Origin: Saprospiraceae bacterium
GTDB lineage: Bacteria; Bacteroidota; Bacteroidia; Chitinophagales; Saprospiraceae
Direction: 5' to 3'
Assembly (NCBI GenBank): GCA_019187225.1
Contig: JABAQQ010000042.1
Coordinates: 1-64,000 of the forward strand
Length of the DNA: 64,000 nt
Under the pieces are notes generated by a model. It was not told the DNA's origin. It saw only the letters and a program-made list of their open reading frames with translations, and did no database searches. The translations under genes and the position numbers were made by a program. Numbering within the stretch: the first letter of the stretch is position 1; each line of letters starts with the position of its first letter. This document shows positions 30,480 to 39,004 of the stretch, piece by piece.

Positions 30480-31466
30480 CTACCGGCTTTTCAAACTGGC
30501 CGCTTCGAACACCTTGTTCTCCCCTCGTTGATACAACACATAATTGAATCCCGGATGAATGCCGAATGCCCCGTGCCTTCCTTTTTTATCCATAGCGATA
30601 AAACCGACCTGGTTTTCGTTGGTTTGCTCCGGATATTTGGAAGCGATGCGTTTCACAGCGGTTTCCACCGCCTTCTGCGGATGGGCCCCACGGCGCATTT
30701 CTTCCACGACAAGAAAACTGCCGAGTGTGCGCAATACCAGCTCTCCCAGCCCTGTCGCCGCTGCTCCGCCCACTTCATTGTCGGCAAACATGCCCGCGCC
30801 GATGACCGGGCTGTCCCCTACCCTTCCGTGCATCTTGAATGCCAGCCCGCTCGTGGTACAGGCGCCGGCGATCCGTTGTTGCTTATCGAGTGCTATCATA
30901 CCGATCGTATCGTGCCGTTCGACGTTGATCTGAGGTTTGTATTCCGATTTTACTTTCCAGTCCTCCCAAGCCTTCCGGGCATTGTCCGTTAGCAGATTCT
31001 CTTTCTTAAAGCCTTCATTCAGAGCGAATTGCAAGGCACCTTCTCCCACCAGCATCACATGAGGCGTTTTTTCCATCACTCGGCGCGCCACGCTGATGGG
31101 ATGCATGATGTGTTGCAGAAAACTAACCGAACCGGCGTTACCGAATTCGTCCATGATGCAGGCGTCGAGCGTCACATTGCCGTCGCGGTCGGGCAGACCG
31201 CCATAGCCCACGCTGGTGTCGGCCGGATCGGCTTCCGGTACCCGCACCCCCGCTTCCACAGCGTCGAGCGCGCGGCCACCTGTCGAAAGCACTTGCCAGG
31301 CAGCGGCGGTGGCTTTTACATTGGGACCCCATGTAGCGATGACGGCGGGTAAAGCGTCTTTCGCTGAATGGTCGAATTGTTCGGCGGTTTTTGCCCAAAA
31401 TGCGGCATTGCCGGCAGCAATACTGCCAAAAAGGGTGTTTTGTAGAAATTTACGTCGGGAATTCAT
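30480..31466 (-). CDS. N4-(beta-N-acetylglucosaminyl)-L-asparaginase family hydrolase
   Basis: 328 residues, Ntn-hydrolase. The catalytic Thr is Thr187 in ERHDTIGMIA, where autocleavage splits alpha and beta subunits. GYGGLPDRDGNVTLDACIMD and GAAATGLGEL are conserved family segments. It may release asparagine-linked sugars or act as an isoaspartyl/asparaginase-type enzyme. The N-terminus, NSRRKFLQNTLFGSIAAG, looks like a Tat signal (twin Arg), so it is probably periplasmic. The ATG is preceded directly by a long heptamer array. Confidence 0.9.
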   Translation of the reverse strand: MNSRRKFLQNTLFGSIAAGNAAFWAKTAEQFDHSAKDALPAVIATWGPNVKATAAAWQVLSTGGRALDAVEAGVRVPEADPADTSVGYGGLPDRDGNVTLDACIMDEFGNAGSVSFLQHIMHPISVARRVMEKTPHVMLVGEGALQFALNEGFKKENLLTDNARKAWEDWKVKSEYKPQINVERHDTIGMIALDKQQRIAGACTTSGLAFKMHGRVGDSPVIGAGMFADNEVGGAAATGLGELVLRTLGSFLVVEEMRRGAHPQKAVETAVKRIASKYPEQTNENQVGFIAMDKKGRHGAFGIHPGFNYVLYQRGENKVFEAASLKSR

Positions 31467-31632
31467 TGTTAGTTATTAGTTCCTGGTTGTTGGTTGTTGG
31501 TTCCTGGTGATTGGTTCCTGGTGATTGGTTCCTGGTTGTTGGTTCCTGGTTGTTGGTTCCTGGTTGTTGGTTCCTGGTTGTTGGTTCCTGGTTGTTGGTT
31601 GTTGGTTCCTGGTGATTGGTGATTGGTGATTT
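31467..31632 (-). repeat. long heptamer array before the asparaginase-family gene
   Basis: About twenty 7-bp units of the form TGGTTCC, TGGTTGT and TGGTGAT on the + strand, so CCAACAA/CCAGGAA/CCAATCA in the mRNA sense of the gene at 31466. It is the longest array in the window. The complementary array at 31666-31722 faces it, so the two can form a long hairpin. Confidence 0.88.
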
Positions 31633-31665
31633 GAACACTCCCCCCTCCTCTCCGCCAGAATTTTA

Positions 31666-31722
31666 GTCACCAATCACCAGGAACCAACAACCAACAACCA
31701 GGAACCAACAACCAATTACCAG
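31666..31722 (+). repeat. facing heptamer array before the 31.7 kb lipoprotein
   Basis: CACCAAT, CACCAGG, AACCAAC, AACCAAC and similar words at 7 bp spacing. It is the same word family in the opposite orientation to 31467-31632 and sits upstream of the divergent lipoprotein gene. A spacer of about 33 nt separates the two arrays. Confidence 0.82.
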
Positions 31723-31729
31723 GTATTTT

Positions 31730-31737
31730 TACTTTTG
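31730..31737 (+). promoter_or_regulatory. putative -7 box (TACTTTTG) of the 31.7 kb lipoprotein gene
   Basis: It fits TAnnTTTG, 18 nt before the ATG at 31756. Here the heptamer array is upstream of the promoter rather than in the leader. Confidence 0.5.
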
Positions 31738-31755
31738 GGTGCAAAATATCGCGCT

Positions 31756-32148
31756 ATGACAAAATACATTGTGTTTACCCAGGTTTTTCTTATTCTGAAT
31801 ATCTGGCTCGCCTGTTCGGAAAAAACGAAACCGGAAGACCCGGCGGTCTGGAACAAAGTAAAAATTGACCTCAACCGCCTGGATGAGAACGGTCTGGCTG
31901 GTCCGCCGGATGGCAAAGTGGCGGTGAATTACGAATTTTGTATACCCGCTTCGAACAAGGAATGGAACGAAGTCAAAAAAATTGACAAAACATTGCAACT
32001 TTACAAGGACAGCAAAGGCCGTATAAGCTGCGACAAAGACTCCTGGCTCGTAGTCGGTTCCACCCATCAAAAGAATTACCGCCGGGTGATCTACGAACTG
32101 GCTGTTCTGGATTATGTGAAACAAATTCAGGAAACTTTTTTCGAATAA
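31756..32148 (+). CDS. small hypothetical lipoprotein
   Basis: 130 residues. The signal sequence TKYIVFTQVFLILNIWLAC ends at a lipobox Cys at residue 20, then SEKTKPEDPAVW. The mature part is a small polar domain with ASNKEWNEVKKIDKTLQLYKDSKGRISC and DSWLVVGSTHQKNYRRVIYELA. No family is recognised. Its stop TAA shares its last A with the ATG of the next gene, so the two are coupled. Confidence 0.7.
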   Translation: MTKYIVFTQVFLILNIWLACSEKTKPEDPAVWNKVKIDLNRLDENGLAGPPDGKVAVNYEFCIPASNKEWNEVKKIDKTLQLYKDSKGRISCDKDSWLVVGSTHQKNYRRVIYELAVLDYVKQIQETFFE

Positions 32149-32609
32149 TGGAAATAAGAAGCGCCATTACTCCCGACGATTTTGAAATGGGTAAAAGATT
32201 GTTTCTCGAATACGCTCAAAGTCTCGACTTCAACCTCTGTTTTCAAAATTTTGAGCAGGAACTCGCTGACATTCAGGTACAATACGGCGCGCCCAACGGT
32301 TGTCTTTTATTGGTAAAAAATAGCAACGAGACGGTCGGATGCGTTGGAGTACGGCGTTGGCGGGGTGACATCGCCGAACTGAAACGGATGTATTTGCGCC
32401 CAGAAACAAGGGGGCAGGGATTTGGACGCCGGTTGCTTCAAACCGCCCTCGACCACGCACGTTCATTCGGCTACCGCAGCATCCGTTTGGATACATTGCC
32501 CACCATGCAGGCTGCCATCGCCCTTTACCGGAAGTTCGGCTTCATGGACATTCCGGCATATCGCGAGAATCCATTCGAAGGGACGATTTACTTAGAAAAA
32601 CAACTTTAA
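32148..32609 (+). CDS. GNAT family N-acetyltransferase
   Basis: 153 residues. The acetyl-CoA loop is RGQGFGRRLLQTALDHA, preceded by ELKRMYLRPE, and the C-terminal LYRKFGF is typical. It transfers an acetyl group to an amine; the substrate cannot be told from sequence. Overlaps the preceding lipoprotein stop by one base and is followed 1 nt later by a CDF transporter, so the three genes form one operon. Confidence 0.88.
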   Translation: MEIRSAITPDDFEMGKRLFLEYAQSLDFNLCFQNFEQELADIQVQYGAPNGCLLLVKNSNETVGCVGVRRWRGDIAELKRMYLRPETRGQGFGRRLLQTALDHARSFGYRSIRLDTLPTMQAAIALYRKFGFMDIPAYRENPFEGTIYLEKQL

Positions 32610-32610
32610 A

Positions 32611-33603
32611 ATGGCTGATTCCGTGCCTGTCACCGTTCGCGTTCAACAATGGGTAGTCACCGCATCCGTGCTGCTCTTTGCTTTAAAAATGCTGGCCTAC
32701 TGGCTCACCAATTCGGTGGCTGTCTTAACGGACGCCCTCGAAAGTACGGTGAACGTGGTCACAGGTTTTGCCGGCTTGTACAGCCTGCGCATCGCCGCCC
32801 GCCCCCGCGACGAAAACCACCCGTATGGGCACGGAAAGGTGGAATTGATCTCGGCTTCTTTTGAAGGTGTGCTTATTTTGATAGCAGGATTAGTTATTGT
32901 ATACGAGTCCATTACAAACCTCGTCCACGTACATCCCGTCCGGCAGCTGGATTGGGGCATTACGATCATCAGCTTCACTGCATTGGTCAACTACGCCCTC
33001 GGCGCGTGGTGCATTCGCACAGGAAAAAAACACCGGTCGCTGGCTTTGGAAGCGAGCGGAAAACACCTGCAATCAGACACCTGGACGACTGTCGGCATTG
33101 TAGGAGGATTGTTACTCCTGTGGTTTACCGGCATCGCCTGGATTGACAGCGCGGTAGCGATTATTTTTGCCTTGTTTATCATCATTGAGGGCTCCAAAAT
33201 TATTCGTCAGACCATCGCCGGCATCACCGATGAAGCGGACATGGAGTTGTTGAAGAAACTCATAGAAGTGCTCGATCAAAACAAACGCAGCGCCTGGATT
33301 GACCTGCACAACCTGCGCGCCATCAAATACGGCTCCATTCTCCACCTCGACTGCCACCTCACTGTGCCCTGGTATTTCAATGTCAACCAGGCACATGAAG
33401 AAGTGGACGCCCTGAACCAACTCATTGCGGAACGCTTTTCCCAAACCCTGGAAATGTTCGTCCACACCGACGGTTGCGTGCCGCCGGTATCGTGCCGCGT
33501 TTGCCCCATCACCGACTGTGAGGTACGCAAGGCAGCGTTTGAAGGAAGATGGGATTGGACATTTGAAAATGTGACCTCCAACAAAAAGCATGGGATGGAG
33601 TGA
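32611..33603 (+). CDS. cation diffusion facilitator (CDF) metal transporter
   Basis: 330 residues, six membrane helices then a cytoplasmic domain of about 110 residues. The first metal-site helix is seen in TDALESTVNVVTGFAGL and the HPYGHGKVELISA signature follows. CDF proteins export Zn, Fe, Co or Mn by proton antiport. The C-terminus is unusual in carrying an extra Cys-rich segment, GCVPPVSCRVCPITDCEVR, which may bind metal. Gene order suggests co-expression with the GNAT and lipoprotein. Confidence 0.9.
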   Translation: MADSVPVTVRVQQWVVTASVLLFALKMLAYWLTNSVAVLTDALESTVNVVTGFAGLYSLRIAARPRDENHPYGHGKVELISASFEGVLILIAGLVIVYESITNLVHVHPVRQLDWGITIISFTALVNYALGAWCIRTGKKHRSLALEASGKHLQSDTWTTVGIVGGLLLLWFTGIAWIDSAVAIIFALFIIIEGSKIIRQTIAGITDEADMELLKKLIEVLDQNKRSAWIDLHNLRAIKYGSILHLDCHLTVPWYFNVNQAHEEVDALNQLIAERFSQTLEMFVHTDGCVPPVSCRVCPITDCEVRKAAFEGRWDWTFENVTSNKKHGME

Positions 33604-33749
33604 ATTCCTTTAAACTTACTTCCGCTCACCGGTGTTTATCCGCAGCCTCTCCACCGCTTTAAGCAGAAAATTGACGCAGCTAACTGCTAATTGTACCTGA
33701 ATCTGCAAAAACGGGCAGAATAACCGAATGGAAAAAACACCTTTGCTCC

Positions 33750-34214
33750 ATGCCGGAAAATAAAAAAACACCCACCGACGACGCATTCGTCAACCCGATT
33801 GACAAAGACAAAGTAGCCGAAACACCCGGCCTGCTGCCTTATGCCCACCACAGTGGCAGCGCCATCATCCGCCCCGAAGACAAAGGCCGCATCCGTGGCA
33901 ACGCCATGACCGCCATGTACGACCAGACCGAGCGGCAGATGGAACAACTCCGGCAGCAGATGGAAACGCTGGTCCGTCAGGCGAAGTCGCTCGACCAGCG
34001 CATGCAGATATCTGAAGTCATTTACCAGGCGGATATTCCGTTTCAGCCGGTTATACATCATGTTTACCATCTTTACCGCCGCAAATCGGACGGAACCCAT
34101 GTCATTTCTATGATAGCTCCTGCCGAATGGGGGCGAAAAGAGCCCTACGAACACTTGGCGACCGTACGCCTCCTTGGCGATCATACCTGGGAAGTATTGG
34201 AAGGCGGAGTATAA
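33750..34214 (+). CDS. DUF2452 protein
   Basis: 154 residues. NPIDKDKVAETPGLLPYAHHSGSAIIRPEDKGRIRG is the family signature, followed by a helix rich in Gln (ERQMEQLRQQMETLVRQAKSLDQRMQ) and a beta-rich end (YHLYRRKSDGTHVISMIAP). It is a cytosolic protein of unknown function, common in Bacteroidota. The start at 33750 lies just after a CACCTTTG box, implying a near-leaderless mRNA. Confidence 0.8.
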   Translation: MPENKKTPTDDAFVNPIDKDKVAETPGLLPYAHHSGSAIIRPEDKGRIRGNAMTAMYDQTERQMEQLRQQMETLVRQAKSLDQRMQISEVIYQADIPFQPVIHHVYHLYRRKSDGTHVISMIAPAEWGRKEPYEHLATVRLLGDHTWEVLEGGV

Positions 34215-34236
34215 ACGATCCCGAAAACTCTCCTCT

Positions 34237-34265
34237 ACCCAGCCCACTGTAAACTGCCCACTGAA
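34237..34265 (+). repeat. short-period leader repeat before acpH
   Basis: CCCAGCC, CACTGTA, AACTGCC, CACTGAA follow at 7 bp, ending 2 nt before the ATG at 34268. It is another word of the G-poor leader class. Confidence 0.55.
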
Positions 34266-34267
34266 AC

Positions 34268-34870
34268 ATGAACCACCTCGCGCACTGTTTCCTTTCTTTC
34301 GGTGAGGAAGATGTACTCACCGGCAACTTTATCGGCGACTTCGTGAAAGGGAGCGATTGGAAATACTACAGCGATGGAGTTCAACACGGCATTTTGCTTC
34401 ACCGGACAATAGATGCATTTACGGACGATCATCCGGCAACCCGCCAAAGCAAAGAACGCATCCGGTCATTTGCCGGGCGCTACGCCGCAGCAGTGACCGA
34501 TATTTTGTACGACTACTTGCTGGCAATCCACTGGGACGACTACGCTTCGGCGTCTTTCGATGATTTTGCGGAAAAAACTTATGAACAATTGAAAAACCGG
34601 GTTAAGGAAATGCCGGCTGAGTTGCAGGAAAGATTACCACGCATGTTGGCTGGAAGGTTTTTGCACGGTTACACCCGGCGCGAGGGACTGGAATGGGCAC
34701 TCGACCGGTTCAGCAGGCGGATGGTAGGAGGAATGGACACAATTGCCCTGGTGAATTTCTTTTTTAACAACATTGAAGTGTTCTCAGAGGACTTTCAGGC
34801 ATTTTTTCCAGATTTGCTGGCGGCTGCCCGGCTCCGCCTCGACGAACTGAACAGCGGTCAGGCCCGGTAA
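34268..34870 (+). CDS. acpH: acyl carrier protein phosphodiesterase (AcpH family)
   Basis: 200 residues. MNHLAHCFLSFGEEDVLTGNFIGDFVKG and GILLHRTIDAFTDDHP are the family metal-site motifs (HRxID and DxHP type), with YDYLLAIHWDDYA later. The enzyme removes the phosphopantetheine arm from holo-ACP. Family length is about 190-200. No acyl-carrier gene is adjacent. Confidence 0.85.
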   Translation: MNHLAHCFLSFGEEDVLTGNFIGDFVKGSDWKYYSDGVQHGILLHRTIDAFTDDHPATRQSKERIRSFAGRYAAAVTDILYDYLLAIHWDDYASASFDDFAEKTYEQLKNRVKEMPAELQERLPRMLAGRFLHGYTRREGLEWALDRFSRRMVGGMDTIALVNFFFNNIEVFSEDFQAFFPDLLAAARLRLDELNSGQAR

Positions 34871-34905
34871 CGCGGGCGATTTTCCCGGCAAAAAGGCTAC
34901 GGCAC

Positions 34906-34913
34906 TAATTTTG
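34906..34913 (+). promoter_or_regulatory. putative -7 box (TAATTTTG) of the 35.0 kb lipoprotein gene
   Basis: It fits TAnnTTTG and lies 43 nt before the ATG at 34957. Confidence 0.45.
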
Positions 34914-34956
34914 CTGTTTTTACAATTCTTTCGCACAATTTTTCAACACTGCAACA

Positions 34957-35442
34957 ATGACGATCAAAACCTTTTCCCTTGTTCTGGCACTCGCTTTCGC
35001 GTGGACGGCTTGCAACAACGATGCCCCGCAACAGTCGGCCGCACCCTCAGATGCGGCGCCGGCCACCGCTCCGGAAGGAACCATGGAGACTGGCCTGTCT
35101 CCGGAACCAGCGCCCGCTACTGCATTGCCCGCCCCTGCTCCACCAGCCGGAACCACTCCGGCAACGGCTGCAACGCCGGCAACTGCCGCTGCAGACGGTT
35201 CCGCGAAAATAAATCCGCCGCATGGCCAACCAGGCCACGTTTGCGGCGTCCCTGTCGGTTCGCCCCTCGACGGCTCGGCTGCAAGTGCCGCCAAGCCGGC
35301 ACAAAACCCGCAACCCGCCGCCAAACCTACAGCCACACCACCTGCAGGCGCAGCGACCGTAGCACCCGGCACCAACCCGCCCCACGGCCAACCGGGACAC
35401 GTATGCGCCGTTCCGGTGGGAGCGCCTTTGCCCAAACAATAA
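34957..35442 (+). CDS. Pro/Ala-rich lipoprotein with two HGQPGHVC motifs
   Basis: 161 residues. The lipobox ALAFAWTAC gives a lipid-anchored Cys at about residue 19. The middle is a flexible Pro/Ala/Thr linker. Two near-identical motifs, NPPHGQPGHVCGVPVGSPL at about 86-104 and NPPHGQPGHVCAVPVGAPL at about 139-157, each carry two His and one Cys. Similar HGxPGHxC motifs occur in other Bacteroidota lipoproteins; metal or heme binding is a reasonable guess but unproven. Confidence 0.75.
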   Translation: MTIKTFSLVLALAFAWTACNNDAPQQSAAPSDAAPATAPEGTMETGLSPEPAPATALPAPAPPAGTTPATAATPATAAADGSAKINPPHGQPGHVCGVPVGSPLDGSAASAAKPAQNPQPAAKPTATPPAGAATVAPGTNPPHGQPGHVCAVPVGAPLPKQ

Positions 35443-35473
35443 GTAGCCGGATTTTTGATTTATGACCAAGTAC

Positions 35474-35608
35474 ACGAGGCTGTCCCGCAAGTCGGCGATT
35501 TGTTTATATGGTGATTTGTTTATTTGAAAACAACCCTGGTTATGAGGGTGTAACGCAATAACCAAATCCACAAATAAACGAATAAACAGACTTGCGAGAA
35601 AGCCTCGT
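35474..35608. terminator. long imperfect hairpin after the Pro/Ala-rich lipoprotein gene
   Basis: ACGAGGC at 35474 pairs with GCCTCGT ending at 35608, followed by TTTT. Further inward, CGCAAGTC pairs roughly with GACTTGCG and AAACAAAT-type words pair across, so the whole 135 bp is an imperfect inverted repeat. It ends transcripts from both converging genes. Confidence 0.6.
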
Positions 35609-35645
35609 TTTTACTCCTTAAAAAATTTGAATTTCGCCAATGCGG

Positions 35646-36161
35646 CTATATTTTCCCCCGCATTTCCTCATTCAACTGCCGGTAGTTGATCTTCCCGCCG
35701 TTCTTTTTCAAATGCTCCACAATGGCGAGGGAGCGGCGCAGGCGTATGTCCGAATTTTTGGGCTGGCCGGCAATATAAAGCAGAGTGCGTAGTTTCCCCG
35801 GCGTAAGGGCGTGCAACAGGCGGTTGCCTTCTTCGTCCTGTCGCAATAGCTCTGCCAGCTCTTCCGGCATGGGCAGGCCGTATTCGCTTTCGTCTTTTCG
35901 AAGACCGACATCCACTTTCGAGCCAGGCCTCAACCCAAGTTTGTCGCGCGTTTTTTTATTGACCGTGATCAAAAAAGAACCGTCGCCCCGCGGCAGTAAA
36001 GCGCATTGATACTCTGTCTTTTCGTTCAATATACAGACGACACGGCGATCTTCGCCCCTGATCAGGGCTTTCGCGACAACATCCGGCACGGCAAAATGGC
36101 TGCCCCATAGTTTGTTGGTGGATTCCTCGATGACGCTTGTAAAATGAAAGGCATTTTCCAT
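35646..36161 (-). CDS. DUF1905 / YdeI-like protein
   Basis: 171 residues. An N-terminal DUF1905 beta-barrel (FTSVIEESTNKLWGSHFAVP to GSFLITVNKKTRDKLGLRPGSKVDVGL) is followed by a YdeI-like helical tail (LTPGKLRTLLYIAGQPKNSDIRLRRSLAIVEHLKKNGGKI). The family is sometimes annotated as bacteriocin protection, but the real role is unknown. A TACCTTTG box ends only 4 nt before the start on the minus strand, so the mRNA would be leaderless. Confidence 0.82.
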   Translation of the reverse strand: MENAFHFTSVIEESTNKLWGSHFAVPDVVAKALIRGEDRRVVCILNEKTEYQCALLPRGDGSFLITVNKKTRDKLGLRPGSKVDVGLRKDESEYGLPMPEELAELLRQDEEGNRLLHALTPGKLRTLLYIAGQPKNSDIRLRRSLAIVEHLKKNGGKINYRQLNEEMRGKI

Positions 36162-36165
36162 GGAA

Positions 36166-36173
36166 CAAAGGTA
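36166..36173 (-). promoter_or_regulatory. putative -7 box (TACCTTTG), leaderless start
   Basis: It matches TAnnTTTG exactly, 4 nt before the ATG at 36161 on the minus strand, so transcription would begin at or very near the start codon. Confidence 0.5.
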
Positions 36174-37595
36174 TCATTTGCCGCGATCGCTTCTGCTGAA
36201 GTCCGTCTGCCGCAACAACCAGTTTTTTTCAGCGAGGAATTGGCTCTTTTCCACTTTTTCGTGTAAAATGGCGTATTTTTCGGGCGTAGCGCGAACAATT
36301 TGCCACAACAGGCCAATAAAATTCATGTACGTGCGCCTCAGATCTTCGGATATCAGTTTGTTGCGGTGAAGGTAAATTTTAAATGCGTGCAGCAGACTTT
36401 CCAGCGGATCGAACAACTCGGTTTCATAATAGATCTTAGACAGAATGACCTTCGCGCCGAGGTTGTAATGTACATCGGTAAATTCCACTTTGTTCAAATG
36501 AAGCATGGCTTCGTCGTAGCGACCTGTGTAGTAGTACAGTTCTGCCAGGTTGTAGTGGAGCGCGTCTTCCCGAAATTCAGGTTCGAGCAATTGCGTGTTG
36601 TTGAGGATAAATGCCTCCGTCCAGTCGTATTTTTTGAGGCGCAATCCGAGTTTGATCACGTTTTTAAAGTGCCAGGGAGATAAAAATCCGTCCTGCAGGA
36701 GAATGGCCGATTCGATCCCCTTGATGTACAACTCCAGCGCTTCCGTTACATAAGCTTCCCGGGCTTTCATGATCTGCAAATTGCAGTAATTGATGGCATA
36801 TTGGTACAATTCCGCTATTTCTTCCGGTCCGAAACCCGTTTCCTGCCATTTGAGCAGCGTTTTCAGCGCTTCAAAATCGTCGTCCGCATTTTCCTTCGTG
36901 AGCAGTTGAAATATCCTGAAGTAGGCTTGTATGGCAGGTGTATCCGGCGGCATGGGATGCATAGCCAGAAACCGGCACATCTCGTCTACCAGCTGCAGGT
37001 TGTAGGGCGTGGCAATGACGAATTGACTGGTGAGCATATAACAGGTGCAGCGCAGTTTTTCCGCAAGATAAAAAGCGTCGAGGCTGTCGGCAGTGCGTTG
37101 CACGTACTCGTTGAATTTCCGGGTAGTGGTGCGGGAAAGGCGGTTTGCTTCCAGATTTTCCAGCCGGTAGCGCGTTAAATAATGTTGAGCGTCACGGCGG
37201 CTCTGCTCTTGTAGCGTATCCTGTTTTTTTTGAAAAACGTAATGGTAATGTTTTCCCTGGTCGCGGTCGGCCAATGCCTGAAGTGTAAAAAAATCCAGTG
37301 CCAATTCGTCTTTGTTCATCTGTTCCAGCCCAATAAAACGCTCGCAGAGTTTGAGCAAAAACGACATCAGGTGGTTCAGGTGGGCTTCGTCGCAGGCCTG
37401 CCCCGGAAACAGGGCCGCATACGCTTTTTTTCTATCGGCACCTTCGAACGACGGCGCCTGACCAGCCAGCCATTCGCACAGAGCCGCCACTTCCCGGTTG
37501 CGGTTGAAATACGGCGATTGCACAAAATCGCGGAATGCCTTCCACTCCCGGGAAGAAAAAGTGCGGAGCAGAAGGATCAGTTTGCTGTTTTGCAT
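36174..37595 (-). CDS. hypothetical helical-repeat protein
   Basis: 473 residues, almost wholly helical with TPR-like spacing (for example FREDALHYNLAELYYYTGRYDEAMLHLNKVEF and the segment before it). The N-terminus, LILLLRTFSSREWKAFRDFVQSPYFNRNREV, resembles conserved hypotheticals of Saprospiraceae-type genomes. No catalytic motif or signal peptide. A TATTTTTG box at 37628-37635 (minus) is a candidate promoter. Confidence 0.75.
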   Translation of the reverse strand: MQNSKLILLLRTFSSREWKAFRDFVQSPYFNRNREVAALCEWLAGQAPSFEGADRKKAYAALFPGQACDEAHLNHLMSFLLKLCERFIGLEQMNKDELALDFFTLQALADRDQGKHYHYVFQKKQDTLQEQSRRDAQHYLTRYRLENLEANRLSRTTTRKFNEYVQRTADSLDAFYLAEKLRCTCYMLTSQFVIATPYNLQLVDEMCRFLAMHPMPPDTPAIQAYFRIFQLLTKENADDDFEALKTLLKWQETGFGPEEIAELYQYAINYCNLQIMKAREAYVTEALELYIKGIESAILLQDGFLSPWHFKNVIKLGLRLKKYDWTEAFILNNTQLLEPEFREDALHYNLAELYYYTGRYDEAMLHLNKVEFTDVHYNLGAKVILSKIYYETELFDPLESLLHAFKIYLHRNKLISEDLRRTYMNFIGLLWQIVRATPEKYAILHEKVEKSQFLAEKNWLLRQTDFSRSDRGK

Positions 37596-37627
37596 ACGGA
37601 AGAGGGCATCAGATTGTCGGCGACTGG

Positions 37628-37635
37628 CAAAAATA
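37628..37635 (-). promoter_or_regulatory. putative -7 box (TATTTTTG)
   Basis: It fits TAnnTTTG and lies 32 nt before the start of the helical-repeat gene on the minus strand. Confidence 0.45.
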
Positions 37636-37855
37636 GCAGGAGTACGATGACCCGGCCTAATATTATGAGCAAATATTTAATTGATTTTTATTTGATTTTA
37701 ACTTTTTTTAAAATATTGCAAATCAGTTGTTTAATCCATATTTAATCCGATGTTAAAAATACTTATTTATGATAAATGGCAAAATTTGTATTTCTATGCA
37801 GCCCAACGGCACTTCACCTTTGTCGTGTCAATGATGACAAACATTCCCTGTGCAT

Positions 37856-38953
37856 ATGATCCGCTTTCTGTTTGTTTTAATACTGGTTGTTACAGGTGCT
37901 TCGGTACTCCGGAGTCAGATATTGCAAGTTTATCCAGGCGATGCCAACAATAATGGTGTGGTGAACAATGTGGATTTTCTGTTCCTTGGCCTGGCATACA
38001 ATTCCTTTGGTCCGGAACGGGATCCGGTCGCCCCCAACGGATTGGCTTTTCTGCCGCAGCCCGCTACACCCTGGCCGTCGCAATTCTTCAACGGCGTCAA
38101 TTTTGCCCACGCCGACTGCAACGGAGATGGCATCGTTCATTATTTCTACGACGCCTTCCCTCTTTACGTCAATTACGGCCAGATGCGCCCCGACTCCGTG
38201 ACCGCCGATGTTTTCCCTCCGGGACTTGCCGGCGTTGATCCGGCGGTGCATTTCGACCATTCTGCCCTGCCCAATTCCCTGAGCGGTGGACAAACTTTCA
38301 GTTTGCCGATCATGCTGGGCGATGCGCAGCATCCGGTGGAGGATTTGTACGGCATCGCATTTTCTGTGTTTTTGGATCCCGATTATGTGGATGCCGATGA
38401 TGTTGACTTCAATTTTAATGAATTGTCATGGGCAAATCCCGACAACGACCGCATTTTTATGTACAAAAAGGTGTCGAATGAGCGAATTGATGTGGCCTGG
38501 GTGCGCACCGACCACAACCAACGCGACGGTTACGGCCGGATCGGCATAGCGGATTTTATCATTATTATCGACGTCATCGGGTACCAGCAAGACTTTGTAA
38601 TGCGCATTGATTCGGTCAAAATGATTGACAAATTCGGAAATCAAACCGCCGTCGCAGGCGATACCATAGTGGTACACCTCAGCCCCGACGGCCAGGCCAC
38701 AGACGTGGATTCGGCGCATGAGAAGGATTTCATTGTCCGGCCCAATCCCGCCGACCGGCATCTGACCGTGAAGCACGAAGATATCATAGAACAGATAACG
38801 CTGGTGAACGCCCTGGGCCAACCCGTTTTTCAGGTGAAACCGAAGCAAAACTCCGCCAACCTGGATCTGCCATTCCTGCCATCAGGGATATATCTGCTCG
38901 AAATCAGAACAACCGAAGGGATCAACCTTCAAACCCTTCAAATCCAGCATTAA
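37856..38953 (+). CDS. secreted protein with dockerin-like calcium segment and T9SS sorting domain
   Basis: 365 residues. A signal peptide covers about 1-20. PGDANNNGVVNNVDFLFLGLAYN and HADCNGDGIVHYFYDAFPLYVNYG resemble two calcium-binding dockerin-type loops (DxNxNGxVNxxD). The central part is a beta domain, and the last 75 residues are a T9SS type A sorting domain (VRPNPADRHLTVKHED to LQTLQIQH). The start is ATG at 37856; a GTG two codons earlier is possible. It is followed closely by another T9SS cargo gene and may be co-expressed with it. Confidence 0.82.
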   Translation: MIRFLFVLILVVTGASVLRSQILQVYPGDANNNGVVNNVDFLFLGLAYNSFGPERDPVAPNGLAFLPQPATPWPSQFFNGVNFAHADCNGDGIVHYFYDAFPLYVNYGQMRPDSVTADVFPPGLAGVDPAVHFDHSALPNSLSGGQTFSLPIMLGDAQHPVEDLYGIAFSVFLDPDYVDADDVDFNFNELSWANPDNDRIFMYKKVSNERIDVAWVRTDHNQRDGYGRIGIADFIIIIDVIGYQQDFVMRIDSVKMIDKFGNQTAVAGDTIVVHLSPDGQATDVDSAHEKDFIVRPNPADRHLTVKHEDIIEQITLVNALGQPVFQVKPKQNSANLDLPFLPSGIYLLEIRTTEGINLQTLQIQH

Positions 38954-39004
38954 CACGACCGGTCGTATTCATATCACATTCGAACATTTCCAAACACACA
39001 AAAC

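Noticed and set aside
31467-31722. CRISPR array
   Set aside because: Units of 7 bp without spacers are tandem repeats. No cas genes are present.
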